From NCBI RefSeq assembly GCF_958979055.1, contig NC_084887.1:38381120-38445119 (forward strand): a stretch of DNA of 64,000 nucleotides. Direction: 5' to 3'. The notes under the pieces are model-generated. The model saw only the letters and a list, made by a program, of their open reading frames with translations, was not told the origin of the DNA and searched no databases. Origin of the DNA: Alnus glutinosa (taxonomy: Eukaryota; Streptophyta; Magnoliopsida; Fagales; Betulaceae). Below, piece after piece: positions 11,795 through 23,098 of this stretch. The stretch's first letter is position 1. Each line of letters opens with the position of its first letter. The translations under genes were made by a program, and so were the position numbers.

Positions 11795-12018
11795 TGTGAC
11801 GTCACACATCGCATGAGAATAGGGATGTGCTTATATGTATAAACACACTTTTCTTGATACAACGCGTTTTAAAGCCGTGATGGTCATGAATTTATCAGAA
11901 CTCCGCAGTTAAGCGTGCTTCTGCGAGAATAGTACCAGGATGGGTGACCTCCTGGGAGGTTTGGTTCGGAGAGAGCAAAAAACGGATAATATTGTATCAT
12001 TAGGGGTAGATCGTTACA
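11795..12018 (+). mobile_element. Cassandra-type TRIM solo LTR with 5S rRNA-like segment
   Basis: The sequence starts TGTGACGTCACACATCGC and ends GGGTAGATCGTTACA. It is flanked by identical 5-bp repeats AATAA (11790-11794 and 12019-12023), as expected of a solo LTR. Between about 11873 and 11975 it contains a sense-strand 5S rRNA-like block (AACTCCGCAGTTAAGCGTGC, then AGGATGGGTGACCTCCTGGG). That block includes the internal A-box and C-box of the Pol III promoter. An LTR carrying a 5S-like promoter is the defining trait of Cassandra elements. Old solo LTR; internal region and second LTR are absent. Confidence 0.88.
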
Positions 12019-12023
12019 AATAA

Positions 12024-13980
12024 TATGTTAAAGGATTTATTAACCCTAATTTAATGGATATGTTTGTATTTGAAATTATTTAAATCATATGTAAAGCTCT
12101 ATAAATAGAACGTTATACTCATATCAAATATTTCAAAAAAGTCAATTTCAACAAATTCCTATTTTGGCTCTTGTCAGAATTTCACTCCAAATTTGGCTCA
12201 CAAATTTCATGAGTTATTGAATATTTAATCATTTATCTCTCATTTCACTTTTCCTCTCTCCTCATTTGTTAGGAGTGATTGCGTAAAACTAATAAAAAAA
12301 ATTAATATTTAGTTGAAATAGAGAAATATTGAGAGATTTTGATGTAGAAAGTTTGTTAAAAGTCACACTTAAAATAATAAAAGTAGATTTTTAGCTAAAA
12401 TTCGGAGAAAATTTGAAGAGCTCACTTGAGATGCTCTAAGGCTTTAACGTGTGAATGTAGGTTATGGGCTGAACCACCTTAATCTCTATGTTTTTATCTC
12501 TTTATTTTATTGTTAGTTTCTATATAATATTTAAATGGAAGTAAAGAGTACAATAAAAAATTTGTTGTAGAGAATATAAAAGAATCAGTCTCTAAAATAG
12601 AGAGTTATACTTTTATCAATAGCTACTTTAACTTTTATCGTTGAAAATGCTTTGAAAACCATCGACAAAGTAGACTATAATCGTGTGGGGATAGCCAACC
12701 AACTCCTAATGTGGGGCTTTACTTAAGCCACTTTAACATAGTGGTGGAGTGATCATGGGGATAATGTATGAAAAGCCACCACCAGAATATTGATCTCATA
12801 AAAGCAATCAGAAAGTGCTTTTGGGCCAGCATGTTATAAATGAAAATGCTAGAAACGCTCATATTTTATTTGGATAAAGATTTCATTCGAGCAGGGTAGG
12901 AGGAACTTCCCCAGACTAAATATATAAAAATGTCGTGGCGTTTATATATATATATATACATTTAATTGCGATGACAAAGTTTCTTAAAAATGCATTTGCT
13001 ATTCCAACTTTATTCTCGCAATTATAAAAAAAGGTTAAGTACCTTTTTGTCTCATGTGGTTTTAAATTTTTATTTTTTGCTCTATGTGCTTCATTTTTTT
13101 TTTTTTTTTTTTTTACCACAGAAGGTACCTGTGCCATGGGAAAAGATGAAAATGATACCTCTATCTAATTTTTTGCCCAAAACTAACGAATTTTCACGTC
13201 ATCGACACATAATATGCTTAAAATTGTGACACATGTCCCCAGATGCCACGTAAGTCGCCACATCATCGCGATGACGTGGCTGCCCTTTTTTTTTTTTTTT
13301 TTTTTTATGTTTAACATGGCGTTGCTATGAGTAATTCTAGACGTCATACCCATGTTCTTTTTGCGTCTCTCTAATAATGATATGATTTTTTAAAAATCAT
13401 CATTTGATCAAAATTCAATAAGATCAATCACTAGTTCAATGGTAATTTTAAAAGTCAGATCATTATTACAAAAACACGAGACAAATATGAATATGACATT
13501 TATAATTACTCTGTTGTCATGTCAGGGAGCAGAGTGAAAGTGTCTGTAGCAGGTTATAAATTTCTTCCAACATCAGCAAATAGTGTGGGAAGAAATAGTG
13601 GAGATGTCATTGTTTAATACATTGAGCTTAAATAATTTAGAAATGTAGTGGTAGTTTTCACATGATGGGTTTAATTTTCTAATATAAGACTGCAGAGAAT
13701 TGGTTGGCAGGGGGACAAACGCCCCTGTATGAGTGTTACCTCCGAAGTTTCCTTCGACCGTAGGTCCGTAGTGCATGTGAGGTTTCAAAACTTTCAAATT
13801 TGAATCCGAATAGCTTGATTCTCTAATCTTCACTTTGACACTTTTTCCCAGTCATAAGCTCCTTGTCGCTTCCTCCCAAAGCAAGATCGACCTCACCTTT
13901 ATATTCATCTTTCTTTTGCAATTCTATGGCCACTAATCATAGCCTTTTAAGAGTGGCGATCGAGGTGTAAACAGGGAGAG
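12024..13980. other. Intergenic, MITE-rich, no gene recognised
   Basis: AT-rich sequence with several decayed terminal-repeat pieces. One ends GAGATGCTCTAAG near 12440, the hAT-like GAGCATCTC terminus. Another spans about 13030-13310 and contains two long T-runs. No coding sequence is supported; the minus-strand frame at 13573-13833 has no recognisable motif. Confidence 0.35.
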
Positions 13981-14001
13981 AGAGAGAGAAAGAAGGCGAA
14001 G

Positions 14002-14214
14002 ATGTCGGATTGGGGGCCGGTGTTCGTTGCGGTGGTGCTCTTCATCGTGCTCACGCCGGGGTTGCTCATTCAGGTACCAGGAAAGCACCGATTTATAGAA
14101 TTCGGCAGCTTCCAGACAAGTGCGATTTCCATACTGATTCATTCCATCCTCTACTTTGCACTCATATGCATCTTCTTGTTAGCTGTTGGAGTCCACATGT
14201 ACATGGGCTCGTAG
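14002..14214 (+). CDS. DUF3339 small membrane protein, copy 1
   Basis: An intronless 70-residue protein starting MSDWGPVFVAVVLFIVLTPG. It has the DUF3339 (PF11820) signature: N-terminal DWGPV, a first hydrophobic helix ending TPGLLIQVPG, a central EFGSFQTSAISILIHS block, a second hydrophobic helix and a terminal GVHMYMGS. The family is plant-specific, about 65-75 residues, with two predicted membrane segments and no established biochemical function. A purine-rich leader (GAGAGA, 13975-13989) precedes the ATG. It is the first of five family members within 10.8 kb. An LTR element begins 162 bp after its stop and may affect its 3' UTR. The overlapping +2 frame is a shadow. Confidence 0.9.
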   Translation: MSDWGPVFVAVVLFIVLTPGLLIQVPGKHRFIEFGSFQTSAISILIHSILYFALICIFLLAVGVHMYMGS

Positions 14215-14375
14215 CCCCCACATCTACAAGTTCCCAAGTTCCTACGATTGGTGTGTGCTCTTCTGTTTGATATAATGTGTCTGAAATCAAATTATTTGTA
14301 CTGCAGGTTTACGATTTCTCTGTCGATTTCACCTATTAATGGAAAATGGTTTGTTTCTGAGTGACTGATTGGCTT

Positions 14376-16397
14376 TGTTGAAATATATGAAAATATATTA
14401 TATTTCATATTTAGTTGATATTGTAATATTCTCTATTTATGATTTGTCGTAATCAAATCATGGAGATTTGATTACCATGCTTGTATTCACTCTAAACCCT
14501 ATAAATAAGGACCTTTGTATTGTAGATAGTACGATAGAAATTAAGCACAATGTAGTCCATTATATGCTTCCGCTCTTTCTTCTCCCTCTCTCTTATTTTC
14601 CCCCCTTTATTGTCTATGTTCTAAATTGTACTTTCAACATGTTCTCAGCAATTTTAACATGGTATCAGAGCTATCTTTCCTAGGCCTAAACAGTTTAGTC
14701 TTTCCTTGTCCATCTACCGTCAAGAGTTTCTGTCTTTGAAACTCCACCCCTCCAAAGTCATCCAAACACCTTGCTACCGGCGCCAATCCAAAGATATGCT
14801 TCTCAGCCGCTAATATCACCATCATCGTTCATGTCATGCACCGCCCAAAGATTCTGCCCGTTTAGCCATGCATCACTACAGTCCTCCAACCACATCGAAA
14901 GTCAAGCCAACAGACAGATCTTCCATTGTTCGTCCCAAATATGCCCAGAAAACCTCCTTCTGACCATCCACGTGCTCTCACGCGCCACTAGAAGTCCCTG
15001 TAGGTTTCTCACGCCCTCCACGCGCCGCTACTGGCCACCACACGCCGCTTCTCCAGTCATCTTTTGCCGTGCAGACCAGTTCCGGGATCAAAATCCACCG
15101 ATCCACCTAACCCTCTCAACCACGCGCCTCCACGCGCCACCTCTACTTGCTGTGCGTGTCCTCCACGTGCCAATTCTCACATGTCTAGTTTCCGTGCGTC
15201 ACACAGGATCCCAGCCCGCAATTCCTCATGCACTTGCGCCATACTGAATCCCAGCCCGTTTGTCTAACCTGTACCTGTGCCACACCGGAACCCAGCCCGC
15301 GGTTCCACCTAAACTGCGCCACACCAGATCGCAGCCCTGAGGGCTCACAGGTTTAAGGTGCTCCTACATGCACCAGATCTGAACCCATCCAATGGATTTT
15401 TTTTTTTTTTTTTTTTAAAAAAAATAAATTAAATTAAAAAGAGGCCAAGTTGTCCATATTATTCTAGTCCTTTGTTGACTTCTTATTTTGGTCATTGACC
15501 CACTTTTCTTTTGGCAAGGTATTCTCTAAAACCTATGTCATTTTCAGTCCATAGTTGGCTCATTCTTTTTGGCTCATAGATGGCCCCACATATTTTCTTT
15601 CGGCCCACAGTTGGCCCGCAATCGGTTCTAGCCCCATCACGCTTACTGAATTGCCACATATTTTCTTTCGGCCTGCAATTGGTCCTAGGCCCATCGCGCC
15701 TACCAATTTGCCACATATTTTCTTTTGGCCCGCAATCGGTCCTAGGCCCATCGCGCCTACCGAATTGCCACATTTTTTTTTTCTTTTGGCCCGCAGTCAG
15801 CCGCAATCGGTTCTAGGCCCACAATGCCTACCGATTGCCTTTCACACAAAAAAAAAAAAAAAAAAAAAAGAAAAAAAGAAAAAAGAAAAAGGAAGTTTCT
15901 TTTTCCAGCTTCAGGCACAAGTCAGCATTCATCAATTTTCACCACCAGCTGTCACTTGCCGCCTGCCAGCCTTCGCCAGCCTCTTGTCTCCTCCAACAGC
16001 ATCCGTCAGTCTTCACCACCAGCCTCCGGTTTCTATTTTGCAAACTCAAGCTTCCAGAATCTTCCACCTTGAGTTTGAGGGGGGATGTTGAAATATATGA
16101 AAATATATTATATTCCATATTTAGTTGATATTGTAATATTCTTTATTTATGATGTGTCGTAATCAAATCATGGAGATTTGATTACCATATTTGATGAAGA
16201 TTTGATTACCATGCTTGTATTCACTTTAAACCCTATAAATAGGGACCTTTGTATTGTAGATAGTATGATAGAAATTAAGCACAATGTAGTTCATTATATG
16301 CTTTCGCTCTTTCTTCTCCCTCTCCCTCTTATTTTCCCCGCTTTATTGTCTCTGTTCTAAATTGTACTTTCAACATGGCATCTAAATTATTTCAACA
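14376..16397 (+). mobile_element. Non-autonomous copia-type LTR element (fossil)
   Basis: The 5' LTR is about 14376-14659 and the 3' LTR about 16086-16397. Both begin TGTTGAAATATATG and end in AACA. A 5-bp TSD, GGCTT, flanks the whole (14371-14375 and 16398-16402). The tRNA-Met-type primer-binding site TGGTATCAGAGC follows the 5' LTR directly (14660-14671). A purine tract rich in G precedes the 3' LTR (about 16070-16085). The LTRs differ by roughly 4-5 percent by eye plus a 24-bp insertion, suggesting an age of a few million years. The 1.4-kb interior has no recognisable gag or pol and holds a short tandem array, so the element depended on others for movement. Confidence 0.88.
15590..15830 (+). 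repeat. Tandem array inside the LTR element, about 57-bp units
   Basis: About four imperfect units share CACATATTTTCTTT(C/T)GGCC, GCAATCGGT(C/T)CTAG and CCCATCGCGCCTACC. The array is internal to the LTR element and explains the repetitive open frames on both strands there. It is followed by a long A-run (15847-15890). Confidence 0.75.
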
Positions 16398-16402
16398 GGC
16401 TT

Positions 16403-17226
16403 GTATATATATAGTTCTTAATCACTCAGATTTACCTGATCCAAAAAAAAAATCTAATTCCACAGATAATTCACAGGACCCCGTGTTGAAAATTAACTCA
16501 TGGGTAATATGGAATTACTAATGATTTGAATTAACAAACTAGAAAGTCTTAATGATTTGAGTTAACCAACTAAAAAGTCATTGGCTGTCATGCAAATTTC
16601 CAAGGTCCCCGCCCTTGGTTCCGTCTCTGCACTTATATTTCATTTTAGTGATGTGATACTGTCTATCAACTCTTGGAATATTGCTTCTATCGAGTCTTGC
16701 TAGCCTAGAGTACGGAGTAGAAGCAATTTATTTTGTAGAGTAGAAGCAATGTTTGGATTGAATTGAATTGATGAGGGCTGTGGTGAAACAAAGCGAAAGT
16801 TAAGCAATTTTCAACTTTCAACATGTTGTGTGTTAGTGTGTACTTTCTAACCACAGCCCAGATAGAGAAAGACGAAAATATGTTATATTTGTGCGCGTCT
16901 CAAAGTCTCAAATGCGCATTAAAACCCCCCTTTGCTCTGTGCTTAATCGTTTCCATGGTTACAAGGTCTCTTGGAAACCCGTTAATTTTGAACATAACCT
17001 ATCAACTAATAGTGCTACGTTTTGGAAATAGACTACGTTTTGAGAGTGTGCGTTAATGTAGAGAGAGGCCCCAATGTAATTCTTGTAAAGTTTGAGTTTC
17101 TGCTAAGGCAGCTGTTTTTAAGTCAGATCCTTCTGACTTAGAGTTGTAGGGGTCTTGTACCTCCTTCTCATGATGTAAGCCTTGGGCTTTTTTAGCAATA
17201 TATTGGGTAGCACATGCTACTTTGTT

Positions 17227-17269
<43 letters not shown>

Positions 17270-17438
17270 TAGAAAAACCTACGTTTTCACGTTGGCAGGT
17301 AAGGGGCGAGTTTTTAAAAATAAGATTTTAAAAGTCAAATTGCAATTTTACTAAATATTTATATAATTGCGTTTTGAAATTCATATTTTTTTTAAAAAAA
17401 TTGTACGTTTTGAAATTGTTAAACTAAAGAGACACTAT
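16403..17438. other. Intergenic with a poly(A)-ended retroposon tail
   Basis: Around 17050-17222 the text has a LINE-3'-end style (GATGTAAGCCTTGGGC, then GCAATATATTGGGTAGCAC), followed by a run of about 39 A residues (17228-17266). This looks like the 3' end of a LINE or related retroposon. No TSD could be fixed and no coding sequence is supported. Confidence 0.4.
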
Positions 17439-18005
17439 GGCCTCGTTTGGTTTGCGGAATGAGTATTCTATTAAGAAATAAAATAGATATTACCAGGAAT
17501 AAAAGAGAGTGGAATGAAATGGCTATTTATATTCTTTAGTTTAGTAATAACTCGTATATTTTAATTAAAATCTAATCAAAATTATTAAAAAAAATCACAT
17601 TATTTTTTTTAAAAAAATCAAATTATAAATAAATAAATAAAAATTAAAAACTAGTGGGTGGCCAGCCCACCAAAAAGCCAAGGGTGGCTGCAACAGAGCA
17701 TCGGTGGTGGCCCATACCACCCTCAAATGCTCCGGGGGTGGTGCGACCACTGCCGGCTCCAACATGTAAAGGGCGGTTTTGGTTTTGGTTTTGAGGATTT
17801 TTTTTTTTTTTTTTTTTTTTTAAATGTAGTCTATTCCTTTAATAATAGCTATTCCTTTCATTTTTTACTTTTAAGATAAATAAGTATTCTTCTTCGTAAA
17901 GGAATAGTTATAACTATTTTAAGGAATAGGCACCTACCAAACAAAATAATAACTATTTCATAGTCATTCAATTTCAGAGGTCTATTCCGTGAACCAAACA
18001 AGGCC
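17439..18005. mobile_element. MITE, PIF/Harbinger (Tourist)-like
   Basis: The left end GGCCTCGTTTGGTTTGCGGAA is mirrored by CCGTGAACCAAACAAGGCC at the right end, with inverted similarity continuing inward (AATAG, ATTCC blocks). Flanks are TAT and TAA, near the 3-bp TWA TSD of Harbinger elements. The 567-bp interior holds a GC-rich segment (17655-17785) and no real gene. Confidence 0.65.
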
Positions 18006-18511
18006 TAAGGTTAAAAATACCTGTATGGTGTAACTCAAATTGCTAGATCAATAAACATTCCCTTACCACGTGTCAAAGTAACTATTGTTAAATCACCACT
18101 TACTCCAATATTTTTCTTGACAACGGAAATCCAACATTTAAAAACATGTGAAATAATTAAAATGAGAGATGAATAATAAAGATTGATCATGTTTGAATTC
18201 AAGACTTTTACTTTGAGACCATCAATGATCATCATTTTTCTCAAAAATTTAAGTTAATAAAAAATTATTAATTTAATCATTTAATACTATCTACTGTATC
18301 ACGGAATTAATGACAAGGAGGCTAGGGGCAAAGTAAATATCTTTTCCCATAATAAGGATTAGCTTGAAAACCTAAGCTGAAAACGATATAATATCTTCAT
18401 GTTCATGATTCTGATTTCATGAGGGCTTACATGCATGGATATAAAAAGAAAAGCAGTAAAATAAGAGAGTAGAGCATCAAACTCTTTGTCCTATAGGCTA
18501 TAGCTAGCAGC

Positions 18512-18718
18512 CTAGACGTAGAGGTGAATGTGAAGAAGAACAAGAAACAAAATGAGAAGCAAACCGTAGAGAACTGTGTGCACAAATATGGAGGCAATAC
18601 TAGTCTTCATGTTCATAAAATCAAACGGCCGATTCCTTCCGGGCATTTGAAAGAGTGTTCCTGGTGTCAGAAGTGCAAACAGCGCCGAAGCTATGAGAGT
18701 AGCAGCCCAATCGTTCAT
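18512..18718 (-). CDS. DUF3339 small membrane protein, copy 2 (divergent)
   Basis: Reading from the internal ATG at 18718 gives a 68-residue protein starting MNDWAATLIASALFALLTPG. This matches the family start position (M-x-DW). The longer frame upstream adds a serine-rich leader unlike any family member, so the shorter start is preferred. TPGTLFQMPG, a central MKTSIASIFVH block and a second hydrophobic helix ending HIHLYV identify DUF3339. It is the most divergent of the five copies: the GPV after DW is replaced by AAT, and EFGN/EFGS by DFMN. It lies on the strand opposite to copies 1 and 3. The frame is intact; expression is unknown. Confidence 0.82.
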   Translation of the reverse strand: MNDWAATLIASALFALLTPGTLFQMPGRNRPFDFMNMKTSIASIFVHTVLYGLLLILFLVLLHIHLYV

Positions 18719-20080
18719 CCTAACTTGTCTTGTTCTATTTCTAATACAACAAGAAGAAGAAGAAGAAGAAAGAAAGAAAAATTGAAGAATCAAAGGAAGC
18801 ATATAGAAAGGGCTTTGGATGCCATGTTATCATGTCCTTGAGACCTTATTAGGCTAGAGGAGGGGGTGGAATAGGAATCCCCTAAAGCAAGAACACGAAT
18901 TATATGTCAGCCACTAACTTTTATCCTTTATGTTTTTTTAAAGTTGTTTTGGGTACGTTGGATAAGGCAGAGCATCATTTTCTATTGTTGTCAAACGCAC
19001 AATGAGTAGAGGGGGTACATAAATAAATATGCAGTGTGCAATCAATTGCAACACCCTAACGGCGTGGAGGTGGGTGACAGTGCTCCATCACCGTCTATTT
19101 CAGCACTTAATACTACTAAGTTCACAGCCATTCTATTCTATTCTATTCTATTCTATTTTTTTTAAAAAAAATCAGTCAAAATGATAGCTTGAAAGAAGTG
19201 GGTCCATCGCCTCTTTCGAGAGGGAAAAGCGGTAGTCTTTGACTCTTTGGGTCCCACGACGGATGAGGTCCTTACAATTCTCAAATTGCAATTTTACGAG
19301 GAGCCATACGAAAAATATGTTTGTACAACATAATTACACAATATTTATACAACATAGGATATATGTGGTGAAATTTATGCGAGTGGAACTTACATGAGTT
19401 TCACTCATGACCTTGTGTTGTGTAAGTATTGTGCAATTGAATTATGTACCAATCACAGTTCAAAACTATAATGTGTTCTCTTCAATTTCATTTCTTAACT
19501 TTAGTTAAATGAGTTATCATCTAAATTAGATGAAACTTTTTTTTTGAAGTAAGCATTAAAATTGGACAAATAAATTTGATTATATTGTAGTAACTCAAAT
19601 AGAAGTTATAATAAAGGATCCGGCTTAAACTACAGAAAGTCTCTTTCTCTCTCGTTCTCTGTTTCGCCTCAATTTGTCTATTCCAACTACAGCAGTAACA
19701 GCACAACATTTGGGTTTAAAAACGACCACGTTTGAGGTTAAAAGATCTGGACCCTTGAAATTTTGAACGACAGATGTGGACCATGTGGTGAAGTTTTTTC
19801 TGATGGTGATTTCTTTCTTTGACTCCCCCAATCACATAACTTCACGTGTACGGTGTACAGAAATGCAGACAAACAGCACCGACTGAAGGAACTCGCCCGG
19901 TCTTTCTTGTGCTCTACAAACTGTTCAATTTCCCTAGTGTCACTCTCAAAAAGCTCTTTCACTTCCATCCTCATCTCCAGACTCCATTGCGTTGCCCGAA
20001 AGCTACCCACTTCTCTTGCCTTACCCACACACCGACTTCTCTGACACCCAGATTTCGCATTTTGCTTTTTCTGTCGAGAT
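18719..20080. other. Divergent intergenic region between DUF3339 copies 2 and 3
   Basis: This serves as upstream sequence for both neighbours, which point away from each other. It contains a (TATTC)n microsatellite (19131-19160) and a foldback MITE candidate at 19322-19451. The plus-strand frames at 19846-20361 overlap copy 3 and are shadows. Confidence 0.4.
19322..19451. mobile_element. Small foldback/MITE element
   Basis: GTACAACATAATTACACAAT at the left is mirrored by ATTGTGCAATTGAATTATGT at the right, with further inverted matches inside (TACAACATAGG and CTTGTGTTGTGTA). The whole is 130 bp and non-coding. No TSD determined. Confidence 0.45.
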
Positions 20081-20290
20081 ATGGCGGACTGGGGGCCTGT
20101 GCTGATCGGGGTGGTACTATTCGTGCTGCTCCAACCGGGACTTCTCTTCCAGATACCGGGAAACAACCGGAACCTGGAGTTCGGCAGCTTGAAGACCAAC
20201 GGCAAGGCCATAGCTTTCCACACTCTCATCTTCTTTGCTCTCTACGCCATCCTCATCTTGGCCGTCCACGTCCACATCTACGCCGGCTAA
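20081..20290 (+). CDS. DUF3339 small membrane protein, copy 3
   Basis: An intronless 69-residue frame starting MADWGPVLIGVVLFVLLQPG, with LLFQIPGNNR, a central LEFGSLKTNGKAIAFHT block and a terminal VHVHIYAG. Two hydrophobic segments flank a short polar loop, as in all DUF3339 members. The third codon positions are GC-richer than in copies 1, 4 and 5. The TPG of the other copies is QPG here, and ILVH is replaced by AFHT, so it belongs to a different subtype. It is transcribed divergently from copy 2. Function unknown for the family. Confidence 0.9.
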   Translation: MADWGPVLIGVVLFVLLQPGLLFQIPGNNRNLEFGSLKTNGKAIAFHTLIFFALYAILILAVHVHIYAG

Positions 20291-22885
20291 ACCGGTTGTC
20301 TCAGCCTCAGGGTTTGGTTTCTGTTCGAGATCTGTGTATCTGTTTTTCGATGATTATGTGATACTTTGTTAGTTAAATATGCAAAGCACAGGCCTTTTTT
20401 CTTTGGAAATTAGCTTTGATATCCGCCTTTCATTTTCGATTTTAATGGGATCGATCTGTTACAAAATCTAGAGTAATTCACAGACATTCGTTGAATCTTA
20501 ATTATTTTTAGTTAAACAGTTTAGATTTTGCTAGTCAAGCATACAGCTTAGGGAGCTACAATGAATTAAGAAAAAATTATAGATCTTCATATGAAGATCC
20601 TCTCCATTTCAACTGAAAGTCCAAATTTTTGTTTTATCCGATCTAATGGATAAAATAAAATTTGACTTGAAAATGGAAAGGATGGTGGTCTATTCTCTAC
20701 TAAGCCCCAATATTCTTTTTTGTTTATAGCTTGACAGTTGACTCTAATGCATTCAGAATGGTTTTCACTTTTCAACATGGTCTGCTGGGATGATAAATAC
20801 TTGAAGAATCCCAAAGGCTTGATATAACATGTTGAGATTTGGGTCTATTGTATTATAGATATCAACAACTAATTAAATGAACCTTTTTTAGGATGATTTT
20901 GAGTGGTTTTTGTAAGCTTGATTGTATCCTATATATATATATATACGTGCCCTGCACCAATGCCACTTCTATTGCCAAAGGGATGATTATTGTCCATCCT
21001 AAAATAACACGTTCAGTCATCATTTTCATCTAAAAGCTTAAACTTATTGGTTTCAATTCAGTATGCTATATCAACCATTTACTCTTCTTATATTGGAGTG
21101 AAAATGCGGGCAGATAATAAATAATAATCACCTGCATCTGCTATCCGGTGCTGCATTCTTTAATCTTGCATATAGATTTATATAGTAATTCAAAATGCTC
21201 ATTACCTCATATGCAGATGGTAGATAATAACCACAATAATCGCGCAGTGCAGACAGTAATCGCATATTACTAATAACTGTTTATACATCCGCATTTTCAT
21301 CCCTATTAATATAGCTATTACTTGATGAACGATTACTACTTAAACTATTAAACAATTGAATTTAATAGTCATGTAAATTGTGAAGTTAATTTTGTAAAAA
21401 TTTGTAGTAAAAACTGTGGCCATGTTTGTTACTGCTTCTGTTTCCTGTCTTTTGTTTTGTTTTTGTTTTTTTATTTATTTATTTTTTCTCTCAAAGACAA
21501 ATACCTTAACAAACAAACTCAAAACAAAGACTCCTCAAGCGCAAGGATCGTAACTACTAATATTTAATTTAATTAATGGCTGGAATCAAGGTTATCACTA
21601 ATATTTAATGGCTGGAATCAAGGTTATTGTGTCTGCCTCACGTGCTGGGACCTTGGACTTGGATATTTTGCTCGTTATGCAACCAATTAAATAAATGCAT
21701 ACATACCACCCTTAATTCTAGTGCTATTGACTATTGTCGTATCCGAGGCTAGGCTACGGTTTGGCAAACGATTTTGGGATTTTTTCCCTTAAAAAATAAA
21801 CTTCCTTTTTACACATTATCATACAACATTTTTTACTTTTTTCAAAAATTCAACAATTTATTTTACTTTGTACCAGATCAATCAATTTCTTCATCTTTTC
21901 TCATTTTTGGGACGAGGTCCACGATGATAATTCTACAATTCCCTTGACCCCTCTTGAAATCTGTGAGGGAGGGCTTCCTCTCCGATTAGAGAGCCCATTG
22001 TCTAAATAGGGAGCCTCGGTAGTGGGCTTCTTGCTCGGACAGGGGAAGGTCCAAGCAAGCCCCCTCACATTCTCTGTCCGGTTATAGAGGGCATGGGAAA
22101 TTGGGAAGATCTCTAATTATAAGAGTATGTATAATTTTATCCTATTTGCCTCTGGCATGGCGCCCCAATAAGGTTGATTTAGGAAACTACCCCCAACCCT
22201 TTTCAAGTTTCAGCAACCTTATGGCCGATTGGTTTAGGGTAGGTGCCAAGAATCTCTAATCGAATGTATCCTACTGTCGGTGTATTAAAAGAAAAGAAAT
22301 GACTACCGAAATTGGGATTAACCTGTCATATTATATTATGTAAAACAAATATAAAATATGAGCTATCGAGGAACAACGGGAGACTAGATTTCATAAAATT
22401 CAATTCCTGCCATTCTCAACCCACGACCAATACGAGCTTGAAGTTGCCTGTGATACCCTTGCTTGCAGATGGTATGATTAAAGCACCCTCAATGGTATGA
22501 TCAGATGCTAAAACCTATACAGAAACAAGAATCCTGAGAGGTTTTACTGACTATTTTCTTTATTTTCCCTTTGTATTTTTTTTTGGTGGGTGGGGAATAG
22601 AATAACAACCTTATTGAGAAAAACTCAAGGCCTCACCATAAGACAATTTATACTGCCCCCCCCAAAGAAAAAAACAGAGACAATTTTTGGATTTTCACTT
22701 CAATATAAACCAAAGCTAGCACTACAGCAGGCATCCGCACAACAATCAACAAGGAGCCCAGTAAGGAGTATTGAAGATGAAAACTTGAATAGAAAGATAC
22801 AACAACAACCCCATCTTGAGGAGGGCAAAATTAAAGAAGGAAAAGAAAAAAAAAAAAAAAAAAAAAACCTTAGAACAAGTTTGGA
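20291..22885. other. Intergenic between convergent DUF3339 copies 3 and 4
   Basis: No gene recognised. It contains a hAT-MITE candidate at 21092-21304, a small direct repeat near 21555-21630 (AATGGCTGGAATCAAGGTTAT twice, with partial flanks), a C/G-rich patch (21940-22110) of unknown origin and a poly(A) run (22848-22867) close to the copy 4 stop codon. Confidence 0.4.
21092..21304. mobile_element. MITE candidate, hAT-like
   Basis: GGAGTGAAAATGCGGGCAGAT on the left faces CATCCGCATTTTCATCCCTA on the right, giving near-perfect inverted ends (GTGAAAATGCGG versus ATGAAAATGCGG). The interior is AT-rich and non-coding. No TSD was confirmed. Confidence 0.45.
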
Positions 22886-23098
22886 TCAATTAACGTGTAT
22901 GTGAATACCAATTGCAATGACCAAGATGGTGAATATGCAAAAGTATATAATGGCATGAACCAGAATGGCAATCCCACTAGTGTACATGTTTCCGAACTCC
23001 ACCACCCTCGCTCTTGCCGGCAGTTGGAACAGCAATCCTGGTGATAAGAGGATGAACAAAACCACCGCGACGACTACTGGCCCCCAATCAGCACCCAT
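22886..23098 (-). CDS. DUF3339 small membrane protein, copy 4
   Basis: An intronless 70-residue frame on the minus strand starting MGADWGPVVVAVVLFILLSPG, with LLFQLPARARVVEFGNMY, TSGIAILVHAIIYF and terminal IGIHIHVN. It has one extra glycine after the initiator compared with the other copies. It is most similar to copy 5 (shared VVEF-NM-TSG--ILVH--IYF), pointing to a more recent duplication of this pair. Two membrane segments are evident. The orientation is opposite to copies 3 and 5. Confidence 0.9.
   Translation of the reverse strand: MGADWGPVVVAVVLFILLSPGLLFQLPARARVVEFGNMYTSGIAILVHAIIYFCIFTILVIAIGIHIHVN

Noticed and set aside
11873-11975. 5S rRNA gene
   Set aside because: The 5S-like block is only partial at its ends and lies inside a TG...CA unit with a 5-bp TSD, which identifies a Cassandra-type LTR rather than a ribosomal gene.
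15590-15830. CRISPR-like repeat array or repetitive protein gene
   Set aside because: The units are contiguous, imperfect tandem copies without spacers, and lie inside an LTR element of a plant genome.
19738-20361. Long frames on both strands around DUF3339 copy 3
   Set aside because: They overlap the GC-rich small gene and its leader and contain no domain; the 69-residue frame carries the family signature.
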